DNA from: Deltaproteobacteria bacterium
GTDB taxonomy: Bacteria; Desulfobacterota; Syntrophia; Syntrophales; UBA8958
Assembly (NCBI GenBank): GCA_026388335.1
Contig: JAPLJZ010000161.1
Location: 1-47,542, forward strand
Length of the DNA stretch: 47,542 nucleotides
Direction of reading: 5' to 3'
Shown: positions 1 through 9,497 of the stretch, in pieces
Layout: every line of letters starts with the position of its first letter
Numbering within the stretch: position 1 is the stretch's first letter
The notes under the pieces: generated by a model
What the model was told of the DNA's origin: nothing
What the model saw: the letters and a program-made list of their open reading frames with translations, nothing else
Database searches by the model: none
Program-made: the position numbers and the translations under genes

Positions 1-2
1 AA

Positions 3-1748
3 ATGGATATTTTCAAGCGCCTCTTGGGCCTGGCAAAGCCCCATGCGGGACGATTTATGATGGCACTCGGCTGCATGCTCGTCGTGGGGGCATCCACCTC
101 GGGCCTCGCCTTTCTCGTACAACCCGCTCTGGATGATATCTTTCTCAGGAAAGACATCCAGACCCTCATCTGGGTTCCCATTGCGGTCGTGTTTATTTAC
201 GCGGCCAAGGGCCTATGCAGTTACGGACAGACCGTCCTGATGAACCAGATCGGTCTGCGGGTGGTAGCCGATCTGCGCAACAAGCTTTACCAGCAGATTC
301 AGAAGCAATCCCTTTCCTTTTTTACAAAACATCCTACCGGAGTGTTGATGTCCCGGATCACAAACGATGTCGGCGCCCTCCAGGGTGCGGTTTCCGATGC
401 CGTCACTAGTATGTTCAAGGATACGTTTTCATTGGTTGGCCTTGTTTTTGTCATTTTTTACCGGGATTGGAAACTGGCCGCCATCGCCATGTTTATTTTC
501 CCCCTCATCATCTATCCCATCGCCAAGTTCGGCAAAAAGATGCGCAGTATAGCCACCCGCTCCCAGATTACCATGGGCACCCTGACCACTCTCCTCCATG
601 AAACGATCTCCGGCACGCGGATCGTCAAGGCCTTCGGAATGGAAGACTATGAAAACAGGCGCTTTTCCGAAGAAAACGAACGTTTTTTCAGATTGAATAT
701 CAAGGCTGTATCCATCAATGCGGCCTCAAGTCCCTTCATGGAGTTCTTGGGTGGAATCGGCATCGCGGTGATTGTTTTTTATGGCGGCCTCCAGGTTATC
801 AAGGGCGGCGCCACCCCCGGCACCTTCTTTTCCTTTTTAGCGGCGTTGATCCTGCTTTATGAGCCCGTCAAACGCCTGACGAACGTGAACAATACGATTC
901 AACAGGGCATTGCCGGGGCCGAGCGGGTATTCAGCATCATTGATGTGGAACCGGAAATCAGAAACAGCGAGCAGGCGGTCCCACTTCCCAGAATCTCCCA
1001 GAGCATAGATATCGAAAACGTCACCTTCCGCTACGAGGAAACACCCGTTCTGAAAAACATCAACCTTTCCATCAAGTCCGGCGAGGTTGTGGCCTTTGTC
1101 GGCATGAGCGGCGGCGGAAAAACCACCCTGGTAAACCTCATCCCCCGTTTCTATGATGTCTCGGCAGGACGGTTACTGATCGACGGGTACGATGTCCGGG
1201 ACGTTACCATCGAATCCCTCCGCGAACAGATTGCGATGGTAACGCAACAGACCATCCTCTTTAATGACACGGTGAAAAATAACATTGCCTACGGGGATAT
1301 TCAAAGAAGCGAGGAAGAAATTATCCAGGCGGCCCAAGCCGCATACGCCCACGACTTCATCATGCAGCTTCCCCTGGGATATGATACCATTATCGGGGAA
1401 CAGGGAACGAAACTTTCCGGCGGCGAGAGGCAGCGGGTTTCCATCGCCCGAGCCATCCTCAAGGACGCCCCGATTCTCATCCTGGATGAGGCCACCTCCT
1501 CCCTCGACACCGAGGCGGAAATTGAAGTACAAAAGGCCCTGGATAACCTTATGGCCGGCCGGACCACCCTGATGATCGCCCATCGCCTCTCGACGATCAG
1601 AAACGCCGACCGGATCATTGTCCTTGTTAACGGCAAGATCGTCGAGGAGGGAACCCACGAATACCTTCTTGACAGAAAGGGCGAATATTTCAAGCTCTAC
1701 CAGATGCAATTCAGCGAGGATGAAGATTCCTCATCTAATCCTCGCTGA
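3..1748 (+). CDS. msbA: Lipid A export ABC transporter, fused permease/ATPase (MsbA)
   Basis: N-terminal TM region; Walker A GMSGGGKTT, signature KLSGGERQR, Walker B ILILDEATSSLD, H-loop IAHRLST; followed by lpxK. Confidence 0.93.
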   Translation: MDIFKRLLGLAKPHAGRFMMALGCMLVVGASTSGLAFLVQPALDDIFLRKDIQTLIWVPIAVVFIYAAKGLCSYGQTVLMNQIGLRVVADLRNKLYQQIQKQSLSFFTKHPTGVLMSRITNDVGALQGAVSDAVTSMFKDTFSLVGLVFVIFYRDWKLAAIAMFIFPLIIYPIAKFGKKMRSIATRSQITMGTLTTLLHETISGTRIVKAFGMEDYENRRFSEENERFFRLNIKAVSINAASSPFMEFLGGIGIAVIVFYGGLQVIKGGATPGTFFSFLAALILLYEPVKRLTNVNNTIQQGIAGAERVFSIIDVEPEIRNSEQAVPLPRISQSIDIENVTFRYEETPVLKNINLSIKSGEVVAFVGMSGGGKTTLVNLIPRFYDVSAGRLLIDGYDVRDVTIESLREQIAMVTQQTILFNDTVKNNIAYGDIQRSEEEIIQAAQAAYAHDFIMQLPLGYDTIIGEQGTKLSGGERQRVSIARAILKDAPILILDEATSSLDTEAEIEVQKALDNLMAGRTTLMIAHRLSTIRNADRIIVLVNGKIVEEGTHEYLLDRKGEYFKLYQMQFSEDEDSSSNPR

Positions 1749-1937
1749 CCTGAGACCTTTGAAAAATGGCTTCGCTACGGTTCAAAAATCTTTTTCGCTT
1801 CTGGTAAGTTTATGTGTAATTATGATTAATAACATGATGTTAAGCTCAATCTCGAAACGGCGAAAAACATTTGATTCGCCGCTTGCGAACCATCTTTCTG
1901 CTGTTGTGCAAAGCACTCGACCCTTACCTGATGAGCA

Positions 1938-3029
1938 ATGAATCGTCTGTATACTAAAATCGGGCAATACTGGTATCCGGAAGGACCACTGGCGCGGACC
2001 CATCCTTTCCTGATCTCTATGCTGCCTTTATCCCTTCTTTACGGGATGATTGTAGCGTTCAGCAACCACCTCTATGATCGGGGCATTCTCAAACAGGTTA
2101 AACTCTCCTGTCCGGTGATTAGTATCGGGAATATTACCGCCGGAGGCACAGGAAAGACACCCATGACGATCCTCACCGCCAACGGACTGAAAGCGCGCGG
2201 ATTCCACCCCGCCGTCCTGAGCAGGGGCTATGGAGGCCGCCTGACAACCAGCGGCAATGTCGTCTCTGATGGAGTAAGCATCCTCCTGAGTCCCGAGGAG
2301 GCAGGCGATGAACCTGTTTTGATCGCCACGGCTGCCCCTGGCATTCCCGTGCTTACCGGTCCTGATCGCTGCGTTTCGGGCCAATTAGCCATCGAAAAAT
2401 TCGGCGCCGATATCCTTGTTCTTGATGACGCCTTCCAGCACCGGCAGCTCTTTCGGGACGTCAATATTGTGCTGCTGGACGAGGATAGACCTTTCGGCAA
2501 CGGGCGACTGTTGCCCGCGGGACCCCTCCGTGAATTGCCGGCCGCCCTCAACCGTGCTGACGTTATCGTGGAAACGGGAATTTCGAGGGGAGAGAAAGTA
2601 AGAAAGAAACCAGCTGTGCCTGATAGCATACCTGTTTTTCGAGCACGATATCAACCACTGGATATCATTCGAGGAAAGGACAACCAGATTCTTCCTCACG
2701 GCGCGCTTCAGGGCAAGAAGGTCTACGCCTTTACCGGTATCGCCGCGCCCGACAAATTCCGCACCACCCTGGAGGAACTGGGGGCAAAGATCATAAAATT
2801 CCTTGCCTTTCCCGATCATTATTTCTACAAGCAAGACGACGTGCAGGCGATCGCCGGGGAAGCAAAAGCCCTGAATGCGGAAATACTTATAACAACAGAA
2901 AAAGACGGGGTGAAACTTTTAAAATTTCAGGATTTTTATCAGAAAATCGTCATCCTGAGAGTTGGACTCCGGATGGATCCTGATGAAAAAACTTTTCTTG
3001 ATACCCTGATAAATCTATTGAAAAGATGA
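1938..3029 (+). CDS. lpxK: Tetraacyldisaccharide 4'-kinase
   Basis: ISIGNITAGGTGKTPM P-loop, LSRGYGG and DDAFQHRQL motifs typical of LpxK; downstream of msbA. Confidence 0.94.
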   Translation: MNRLYTKIGQYWYPEGPLARTHPFLISMLPLSLLYGMIVAFSNHLYDRGILKQVKLSCPVISIGNITAGGTGKTPMTILTANGLKARGFHPAVLSRGYGGRLTTSGNVVSDGVSILLSPEEAGDEPVLIATAAPGIPVLTGPDRCVSGQLAIEKFGADILVLDDAFQHRQLFRDVNIVLLDEDRPFGNGRLLPAGPLRELPAALNRADVIVETGISRGEKVRKKPAVPDSIPVFRARYQPLDIIRGKDNQILPHGALQGKKVYAFTGIAAPDKFRTTLEELGAKIIKFLAFPDHYFYKQDDVQAIAGEAKALNAEILITTEKDGVKLLKFQDFYQKIVILRVGLRMDPDEKTFLDTLINLLKR

Positions 3030-3904
3030 AAAAAGAGAAATCCACAAGCATCATTATATATTTGTTCAAATGCGTCCCTTTATCCTGGCGAAGGCTTTTC
3101 TTCCGTGGCCTGTTGCGGCTTTTTTATCATCTCTCGGCAAAGCAGCGCCTGATTACCCTCCATAACCTCCACCGGGCCTATCCGGAAAAAGACATGGCGG
3201 AGCTCGTCCGCATCGCCAAAGGGGTTTATCGCCATTTGGGCCTTGTGGCGGCAGATTTCTTCGAGATCCCATATATTACCAGGGATAATGTTCATGAATG
3301 GGTGGAATTCGAGGGTATGGAGCACATTGACGAGACCTTTGCAAAGGGAAAGGGATTACTCTCGATCGTCGCCCATTTCGGCAACTGGGAGATGATGACG
3401 GTGGCCTTCCCTATGGTTAGGAAACCGATGAATATCGTTTACCGTCCCCTGGATAGCCCCGTACTCGAAAACCTCACCGCCTGGGTACGGACGCTTAACG
3501 GCAATACGGTCATTCCCAAGGGCGGTTCCGGCAAGACAATAACCCGTCTCTTGGGAGAAAACAATGCCCTCGGTATTCTAAGTGATCAAAATGTTTCGGC
3601 GCGGGAAGGTGTTTTTGTGGACTTTTTCGGGAGACCGGCCTGCACCGCCGTGGGGCTGGCCGTCCTGGCCATGCGTACCGGGGCGCCGGTGATCCCGGCC
3701 TTCATGCCCCGGATGCCCGACGGGAGATACCGCTTCATTATCCAGGAGGCAGTCCCGATCGATGACACGGGCGATTATGAAAAAGACCTCTTTACCAATA
3801 CCCAACGCTTCACGAAAGTCGTTGAAGCCATGGTGAGGCGCTATCCAGATCAATGGTTCTGGCTCCACCAGCGCTGGAAGACAAAAACATGCCAGAAAGA
3901 GTAA
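3026..3904 (+). CDS. Lysophospholipid/lipid A acyltransferase, LpxL/HtrB family
   Basis: VAHFGNWE, Q/NVSAREGVFVDFFGRPACT and HQRWKT motifs; 4-nt overlap with lpxK. Confidence 0.9.
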   Translation: MKKEKSTSIIIYLFKCVPLSWRRLFFRGLLRLFYHLSAKQRLITLHNLHRAYPEKDMAELVRIAKGVYRHLGLVAADFFEIPYITRDNVHEWVEFEGMEHIDETFAKGKGLLSIVAHFGNWEMMTVAFPMVRKPMNIVYRPLDSPVLENLTAWVRTLNGNTVIPKGGSGKTITRLLGENNALGILSDQNVSAREGVFVDFFGRPACTAVGLAVLAMRTGAPVIPAFMPRMPDGRYRFIIQEAVPIDDTGDYEKDLFTNTQRFTKVVEAMVRRYPDQWFWLHQRWKTKTCQKE

Positions 3905-4414
3905 AATCATAAATATATCCTGTAGATCCATCCCCTTCAAGGGTCAGGGTGGGTAAATATTGGAACAGCACCCCCTATTTATTTGGCTACCACATCATCA
4001 CCTATCCCTTTGAAGGAAATTGATATTCTGCAACTGCACCGATGCCCTTGAAGAGGATGAGGAATTGTACTCAATTATTTCATTAACATGCCCGTGTAGG
4101 CGTATAATTATGGATTTAACTTCCTTCTGAAAGCAGTAAATAATCGCCAACCGCGACTAAGATACGGGACTTCGAAAGCAATCACTGCTGTTCTTTCCCT
4201 CCCTAATTATGATATGGGTAACGGAAATATTGGCGGCTGAATTTAAAGGACCGGGGCCGACGGATACATAGTTGAAGCAGCGTGGCGCTATCGGGAAACC
4301 ATGCGGTTAAGGGGAAAACAAACGTCAACCTGTGAGATCGGGAAAGACCAGACTACTATATTCAAAAACAAGCTTCCTATGCGGCCTGACAAGATAGGTA
4401 TAAGGGGGTACAAA

Positions 4415-6592
4415 ATGAAAAGGCTGATCACAGTCGTAACTTTGTTGATGTTGCTGATCCTGTCGGTTCTGTTCATGCTTCCAGCCGGGGCGGGAGAGAA
4501 AATTGGTTACTACAATATTGAAAGTGTCCTTATGAATTCAATTGTAGGAAAAGATACTGGTGAGAAGTTAAAAAGCATATATCAAGATCGAAAAAACCAA
4601 ATAGCGGATATGGAAAAAGATCTTCAAAGGAGAAAAGACGAATTAGAAAAACAAAGACCTGTACTAACTGAAAAGGCACTGGGTAAAAAAGAATTAGATT
4701 ACAAAGATAGATTTATAAAATATCAAGAATTGGTGAAGCAAGCAAATGAAGAAATACAAAAACCACGACAATCATTCCTGGATGATAATGTACCCAAAGT
4801 ACTGGCTATAGTCGAAGATATAAAACGCAAAGAAGCATATAGTAATATAATCGAAATTTCTAAAGAAGGCAAAAAACCAAGCAATTATAAACATGAGCAA
4901 GATATAACTGTCAGGGTTACTCAACGTTTTAATTCAGAAATAGCTTCAAATAAAAGCTCGCCGCAAACAACGGTAAAGAAAAATGTTCCTATCTCTCCGC
5001 CAAATTTATCGGCGACACTTGCTTTCTCCGAACCCTCGGGGAACAACATTCTCGATGCCGGGGAGATGGGAAAGCTGATAATTACCGTGAAAAACAGCGG
5101 TAAGGGCGACGCTTTCGACGTGACGGGGGAGATTCAGGCAGGCAGTTCCAGATCGGCACTCGCCTTTGACCGGACGATATCCTTTGGGACAATTGCTGCA
5201 GGCGCCGAGGTCAAAAGAGAAATCTCCATCCAAGCCAAGGAGGAAACGCCCACGGCAGATGCAGCCCTGACCGTGGAGCTGAAGGAGGCCAACGGTTTTG
5301 ACGCCCAGCCACTACGGGTGGCCTTCAAGGTCAAGGCCTTTGTGCCGCCCCAGTTGGTGGTTGCCGACATGGGAATCAACGACCAGAGTGGAAATTCCCG
5401 GATAGAGCCGATGGAAATGGTGGAGGTAACCGCCCGGATTCAGAATATTGGCCACGGGGACGCCAGGAATGTAACCGTGGATGTGGAAACCGGGGCCAAT
5501 GTCTTTTTGGCGGGGGACAGCGACAGCCGCAGCCATTTCGAGATCGGGGGCCTACCGGCGGGAAAATTCCAGGATGTAAAATTCACCTTTTACACAAATA
5601 CCCGGATCAAAAACGGCGAACAGATTCCCCTGACCCTGCGCCTGCGGGAAGCAAGGCCGCAGTTCAACGCTTCCCATCCCCTGCAATTGGCCATGAACGC
5701 CCCGGCCAAGGGGACACAGGATTTTGTAGTTACAGCAAAAGATGCCAAACAGGAAGACATCCATTTGGCCACGGGATTGAGCGTGGATGTGGACAGCCGA
5801 ATTCCGGAAGGGAAAAAGGCCATGGAAAATGACGTCGCTGTGATCATCGGCAACCGGCATTACACCGCCCGAGGGGTGCCGGAGGTGGCCTACGCCGATC
5901 GGGACGCAAAAATCATGCGGGAATACATGATTCAAACCTTTGGTTTCAAGACAGATAACGTGATTTACGAGGAGAACGCGACCCTCTCGAAATTCAACGA
6001 ACTCTTCGGAACGGTGGACAAACCCAAAGGCAAGGTCTTCAACTGGATGAAGAAAGGGGCCAATCTCTTCATCTATTACGTCGGCCACGGGGCACCGGAC
6101 CTGGAAACCCAGGATGCCTACTTCGTCCCCGTGGACGCCAATCCCCAGTATATTGCGACCAACGGCTACCGCCTCCAGACCTTCTACGCCAACCTGGGAA
6201 AAATTCAGGCGAAAAAGATCACCGTCGTCATTGACGCCTGTTTTTCAGGCAATTCCGACCGGGGCTTCCTCTTCAAGGAGATCAGCCCTGCCCTTGTGAA
6301 GGTGAAGACGGGCTACCGAGGGCCGCAGAACGCCTTGGTCATGACGAGCGCCGCCGAGGACCAAGTTTCGAGCTGGTACAAGGACAAACGCCATTCCCTG
6401 TTCACCTATTACTTTTTAAAAGGCATTCAGGGGGAGGCGGACGTGAACAGCGACGGCCGGATCACTGTCGGGGAGATGAAGGCCTATCTCACCGAAAACG
6501 TGCCGCACATGGCCCGACGCCTCAACAACGTCGAACAACACCCCGTCATCGTGGGGAATGACCAGGAAATTTTAGTGTCGCTGAAAAAGTAA
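4415..6592 (+). CDS. Secreted Skp/OmpH-like + CARDB-like repeats + caspase-like (peptidase C14) fusion protein
   Basis: Start set at ATG 4415 (RBS-like aaggggg upstream; signal peptide MKRLITVVTLLMLLILSVLFMLPAGAG). Skp-like KIGYYNIESVLMNSIVGKDTGEKLKSIYQDR..., two beta-sandwich-like repeats (ILDAGEMGKLIITVKNSGKGDA / RIEPMEMVEVTARIQNIGHGDA), then VAVIIGNRHY, YYVGHG and VIDACFSG caspase motifs. Confidence 0.85.
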   Translation: MKRLITVVTLLMLLILSVLFMLPAGAGEKIGYYNIESVLMNSIVGKDTGEKLKSIYQDRKNQIADMEKDLQRRKDELEKQRPVLTEKALGKKELDYKDRFIKYQELVKQANEEIQKPRQSFLDDNVPKVLAIVEDIKRKEAYSNIIEISKEGKKPSNYKHEQDITVRVTQRFNSEIASNKSSPQTTVKKNVPISPPNLSATLAFSEPSGNNILDAGEMGKLIITVKNSGKGDAFDVTGEIQAGSSRSALAFDRTISFGTIAAGAEVKREISIQAKEETPTADAALTVELKEANGFDAQPLRVAFKVKAFVPPQLVVADMGINDQSGNSRIEPMEMVEVTARIQNIGHGDARNVTVDVETGANVFLAGDSDSRSHFEIGGLPAGKFQDVKFTFYTNTRIKNGEQIPLTLRLREARPQFNASHPLQLAMNAPAKGTQDFVVTAKDAKQEDIHLATGLSVDVDSRIPEGKKAMENDVAVIIGNRHYTARGVPEVAYADRDAKIMREYMIQTFGFKTDNVIYEENATLSKFNELFGTVDKPKGKVFNWMKKGANLFIYYVGHGAPDLETQDAYFVPVDANPQYIATNGYRLQTFYANLGKIQAKKITVVIDACFSGNSDRGFLFKEISPALVKVKTGYRGPQNALVMTSAAEDQVSSWYKDKRHSLFTYYFLKGIQGEADVNSDGRITVGEMKAYLTENVPHMARRLNNVEQHPVIVGNDQEILVSLKK

Positions 6593-6622
6593 GTGTAATA
6601 TCAAGAGATTTTTGGAGTAGTT

Positions 6623-6883
6623 ATGGAAATGAAATTTGTATTGTGCATAGACGACGGCGGTTATCCTGAGGCCTTGAAAGTCAGGAAATTATATGAAGTC
6701 AGAGAGGATACGGAAGCCGAGAGAAAAGGTATGATCAGGGTCATTGATGAAAGCGGCGAAGACTACTTGTATGCCCGAGATTTTTCCTCTTTGCGGAGCT
6801 TTCCCCAGCAATCAGGGATCCCTTGGCGGCAAAAGCGTTGTGACGATTCAATAATGATCACCGGTTTATCACCTTGCCGATAA
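6623..6883 (+). CDS. Small conserved hypothetical protein (KFVLCID..GYPEALKVRKLYEV...IRVIDESGEDYLY); C-terminus apparently altered by a frameshift
   Basis: ORF; N-terminal 50 aa resembles a recurrent small bacterial protein family; see frameshift finding. Confidence 0.6.
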   Translation: MEMKFVLCIDDGGYPEALKVRKLYEVREDTEAERKGMIRVIDESGEDYLYARDFSSLRSFPQQSGIPWRQKRCDDSIMITGLSPCR

Positions 6884-6911
6884 ATAGCTTGACGTTCAGG
6901 GGGAAGCAGCG

Positions 6912-7763
6912 ATGAAGATTTTGAGAAAACAATTATTGGTGCCGCTTGTTTTAATAGTCTTGGCGATGTTCCCGGCAGCGGTAGTTTTCTCCCAGGCCAA
7001 CGGGCCTCACCAGGGAGAAACTATCAAGGGCGTCACGGCGGAGGCCGCCTGTGCCATTGTCGGAATGAGCGCCGAACAATCCCAGACGCTGGCTCTCCAG
7101 CGGGCCCGGACAGGGGCCATAGAGCAGGCTGCCGGGGTGTCGGTGTCTTCGGCGACTTTGGTCACCAATGCCGCCGTCGCTGTCGATCTGATCAAGACCT
7201 ACGCCCGGGGCTTCATCATCCGGGAGGAGGTCCTGTGGCTACCCCTGGGTCAGTATCAAAAGGATGCTTCCCAGCCCCCCATTCCGGAGTATCGCCTGAA
7301 GCTTACCGCCGATGTCTTTGTCCCCCGGAAGCGCATTCCGTCCCTGCATCTCCAGGCAAAATTGAATAAATCCGTTTTTCAGGCCGGCGAAAAGGCCCGG
7401 ATTACAATAAGCGCCGAACGCCCCACCCGGATTGCTCTCTTCAATCTCATGGCCGACGACCGGGTGGCCATGAACTTTCCCAATGATCATGAACGCCGGA
7501 ACGTCATAGAGGCCGGGCAGACGATTTCCCTCCCCGCCGCCGACAGTCCTATCGAACTGGAAATGCAGACCCTTCCCGGCCATGAGCGGGACGCCGAGGC
7601 CTTTCTCGTCGTTGCCGTTGATCAAGGTGCACAACCAGTCGATTTTCTGAAGCTCTTTCCATCCCACTCTCCCATGTCCATGCCCGCCTTTTTCCAAAAC
7701 CTTTCCACCATAGCCGACATCTGCGAGGAAGTCATCCTCCCCTATGAAGTGAATAAAGAATAA
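6912..7763 (+). CDS. Secreted DUF4384-type domain protein with N-terminal FlgT_N/LPP20-like region
   Basis: Signal peptide MKILRKQLLVPLVLIVLAMFPAAVVFSQA; ARTGAIEQAAGVSVSSATLVTN...; FQAGEKARITISAERPTRIALFNLMADDRVAMNFPN resembles DUF4384. Confidence 0.7.
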   Translation: MKILRKQLLVPLVLIVLAMFPAAVVFSQANGPHQGETIKGVTAEAACAIVGMSAEQSQTLALQRARTGAIEQAAGVSVSSATLVTNAAVAVDLIKTYARGFIIREEVLWLPLGQYQKDASQPPIPEYRLKLTADVFVPRKRIPSLHLQAKLNKSVFQAGEKARITISAERPTRIALFNLMADDRVAMNFPNDHERRNVIEAGQTISLPAADSPIELEMQTLPGHERDAEAFLVVAVDQGAQPVDFLKLFPSHSPMSMPAFFQNLSTIADICEEVILPYEVNKE

Positions 7764-7802
7764 ACAGGGGGGGTTCAGGAATAAATAGAAATATGGGAAA
7801 TT

Positions 7803-8903
7803 ATGAAAAGTTTTTCAGCTATGCAAAGAGCTCAAATATCGGTACCACTGATCGTCCGGGGCAACAAGCGCCTCCCTCTTGATGGTATCCGGACGATACT
7901 GGTAAGAGGGACAAACTGGATCGGCGACGCCGTCATGACCCTACCTGCTCTCGCTGCTATCCGCAGAACCTGGCCACAGGCGCAGATTTCCGTCCTCGCT
8001 AAACCCTGGGTAGTGGATATCTATCGGGAGTCAGCGGACGTTAACCGAATAGTAATTTTTGAAGAGCCGGGTCGTCATAGTGGCCCGACAGGGAAGATTC
8101 GTCTCGCAGGCGAACTTCGGCAATACCGCTTCGACATGGCAATCCTTCTTCAAAACGCCATTGAGGCCGCCATCATTGCCCGCTTGGCGGGAATCCCTAT
8201 CCGTGCAGGTTATAACTCCGACGTCCGGGGATGGCTGCTGACCCATTCTGTTCATCGCACACCGGCCATCCGACAGATCCATCAAATCGATTATTACCTG
8301 GAGATGGTCAAGGCCCTCGGCTGCGATTCCGCTGGACGGAATCTCCGCTTGGAGCTGCGGTCGGATACCCGTTCTTTGGCAGATGGATGGTTAAAAATAC
8401 CGGAGAGTCAGCATCAGCTGATCATCGGTATGGCGCCGGGCGCCACCTATGGTCCGGCCAAAAGATGGCCGGTGGATCGCTTCGCCGCCGTTGCGGCAGA
8501 AATCATCAGGGAATATGGGGCAACTATCATTCTCTTCGGGAGCAAGCAGGATCAGGATGTCACAGACGCCATCGCAACAACCATTCAGGGCCACTGCCTG
8601 AATCTCGCCGGAAAAACATCGGTCCGGGAGGTCATGGCCCTCATCGCCCGCTGTCACGCCTTTATTACCAATGATTCTGGTCTGATGCACGTTGCCGGCG
8701 CCATGAATGTGCCAACCGTGGCTATTTTTGGCTCGACGAATCCCGTCACTACTTCTCCGCCTGGGGAGAGGAATATTATCATCCAGAAACCCGTGGATTG
8801 CAGTCCCTGCCTAAAGACCGTTTGCCCAACTGATTTCCGGTGCATGAACCTCATCGGCGTCGAAGAGGTCCTCGCCGCCGTTGGGCAAGCAATTAAAATA
8901 TAA
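7803..8903 (+). CDS. waaF: ADP-heptose:LPS heptosyltransferase II (GT9)
   Basis: ILVRGTNWIGDAVMTLPAL, APGATYGPAKRWP, TNDSGLMHVAGAMNVPTVAIFGSTNP motifs. Confidence 0.92.
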   Translation: MKSFSAMQRAQISVPLIVRGNKRLPLDGIRTILVRGTNWIGDAVMTLPALAAIRRTWPQAQISVLAKPWVVDIYRESADVNRIVIFEEPGRHSGPTGKIRLAGELRQYRFDMAILLQNAIEAAIIARLAGIPIRAGYNSDVRGWLLTHSVHRTPAIRQIHQIDYYLEMVKALGCDSAGRNLRLELRSDTRSLADGWLKIPESQHQLIIGMAPGATYGPAKRWPVDRFAAVAAEIIREYGATIILFGSKQDQDVTDAIATTIQGHCLNLAGKTSVREVMALIARCHAFITNDSGLMHVAGAMNVPTVAIFGSTNPVTTSPPGERNIIIQKPVDCSPCLKTVCPTDFRCMNLIGVEEVLAAVGQAIKI

Positions 8904-8927
8904 ACCAAGAGAGGCAATAATGGGGTA

Positions 8928-9497
8928 ATGACCAAATTCGCAGCGGTTTTTCTTGACAGGGATGGAACGATCAATGAAGAGGTGGGTTATCTGGACAGCC
9001 TCGAGAAACTGCATGTGTTTCCCGAGGCCTTTGAGGCCGTGCGACTGATTAATCAAGCCGGGCTGAAAACCGTAGTGATCACCAACCAGTCAGGTATTGG
9101 GCGGGGATTTTTTGACGAAGCTTTCGTCGACATAGTTCATGAAGAAATGCGCCGTCTTTTCCTGAAAGAAGGGGCCGTGATTGATGGCGTTTATTACTGC
9201 CCCCACCATCCAACAGAGGGTATCGGCCCATACCGTCAAACCTGCTCCTGCCGGAAGCCGGAAACGGGGCTCCTTTTAAAGGCGGCAAAAGATTTGGTTA
9301 TAGATCTTGGCAAGTCGTACATGATCGGAGATGTGCCCAAGGACGTGGAGGCGGGACAAAGGGCGGGGGCGAAAGGAATCCTCGTCCAGACGGGTTACGG
9401 AAAGGTCGTCGATATGGGATCAACCCACCCGGATTATATTGCGCAGGATATCCTTGAGGCGGTCAAGTGGTTACTGAGCAACAGGGAAACATCGTGA
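8928..9497 (+). CDS. gmhB: D-glycero-beta-D-manno-heptose 1,7-bisphosphate 7-phosphatase
   Basis: HAD motif FLDRDGTINEEVGYL, TNQSGIGRG, zinc-binding CPHHP..C.CRKP, MIGDVPKDVEAG. Confidence 0.92.
   Translation: MTKFAAVFLDRDGTINEEVGYLDSLEKLHVFPEAFEAVRLINQAGLKTVVITNQSGIGRGFFDEAFVDIVHEEMRRLFLKEGAVIDGVYYCPHHPTEGIGPYRQTCSCRKPETGLLLKAAKDLVIDLGKSYMIGDVPKDVEAGQRAGAKGILVQTGYGKVVDMGSTHPDYIAQDILEAVKWLLSNRETS

Noticed and set aside
1173-1709. Antisense ORFs within msbA (1173-1709, 1301-1693) and similar antisense/off-frame ORFs elsewhere
   Set aside because: They lie opposite strongly conserved coding sequence and show no recognizable motifs; expected in GC-rich genes
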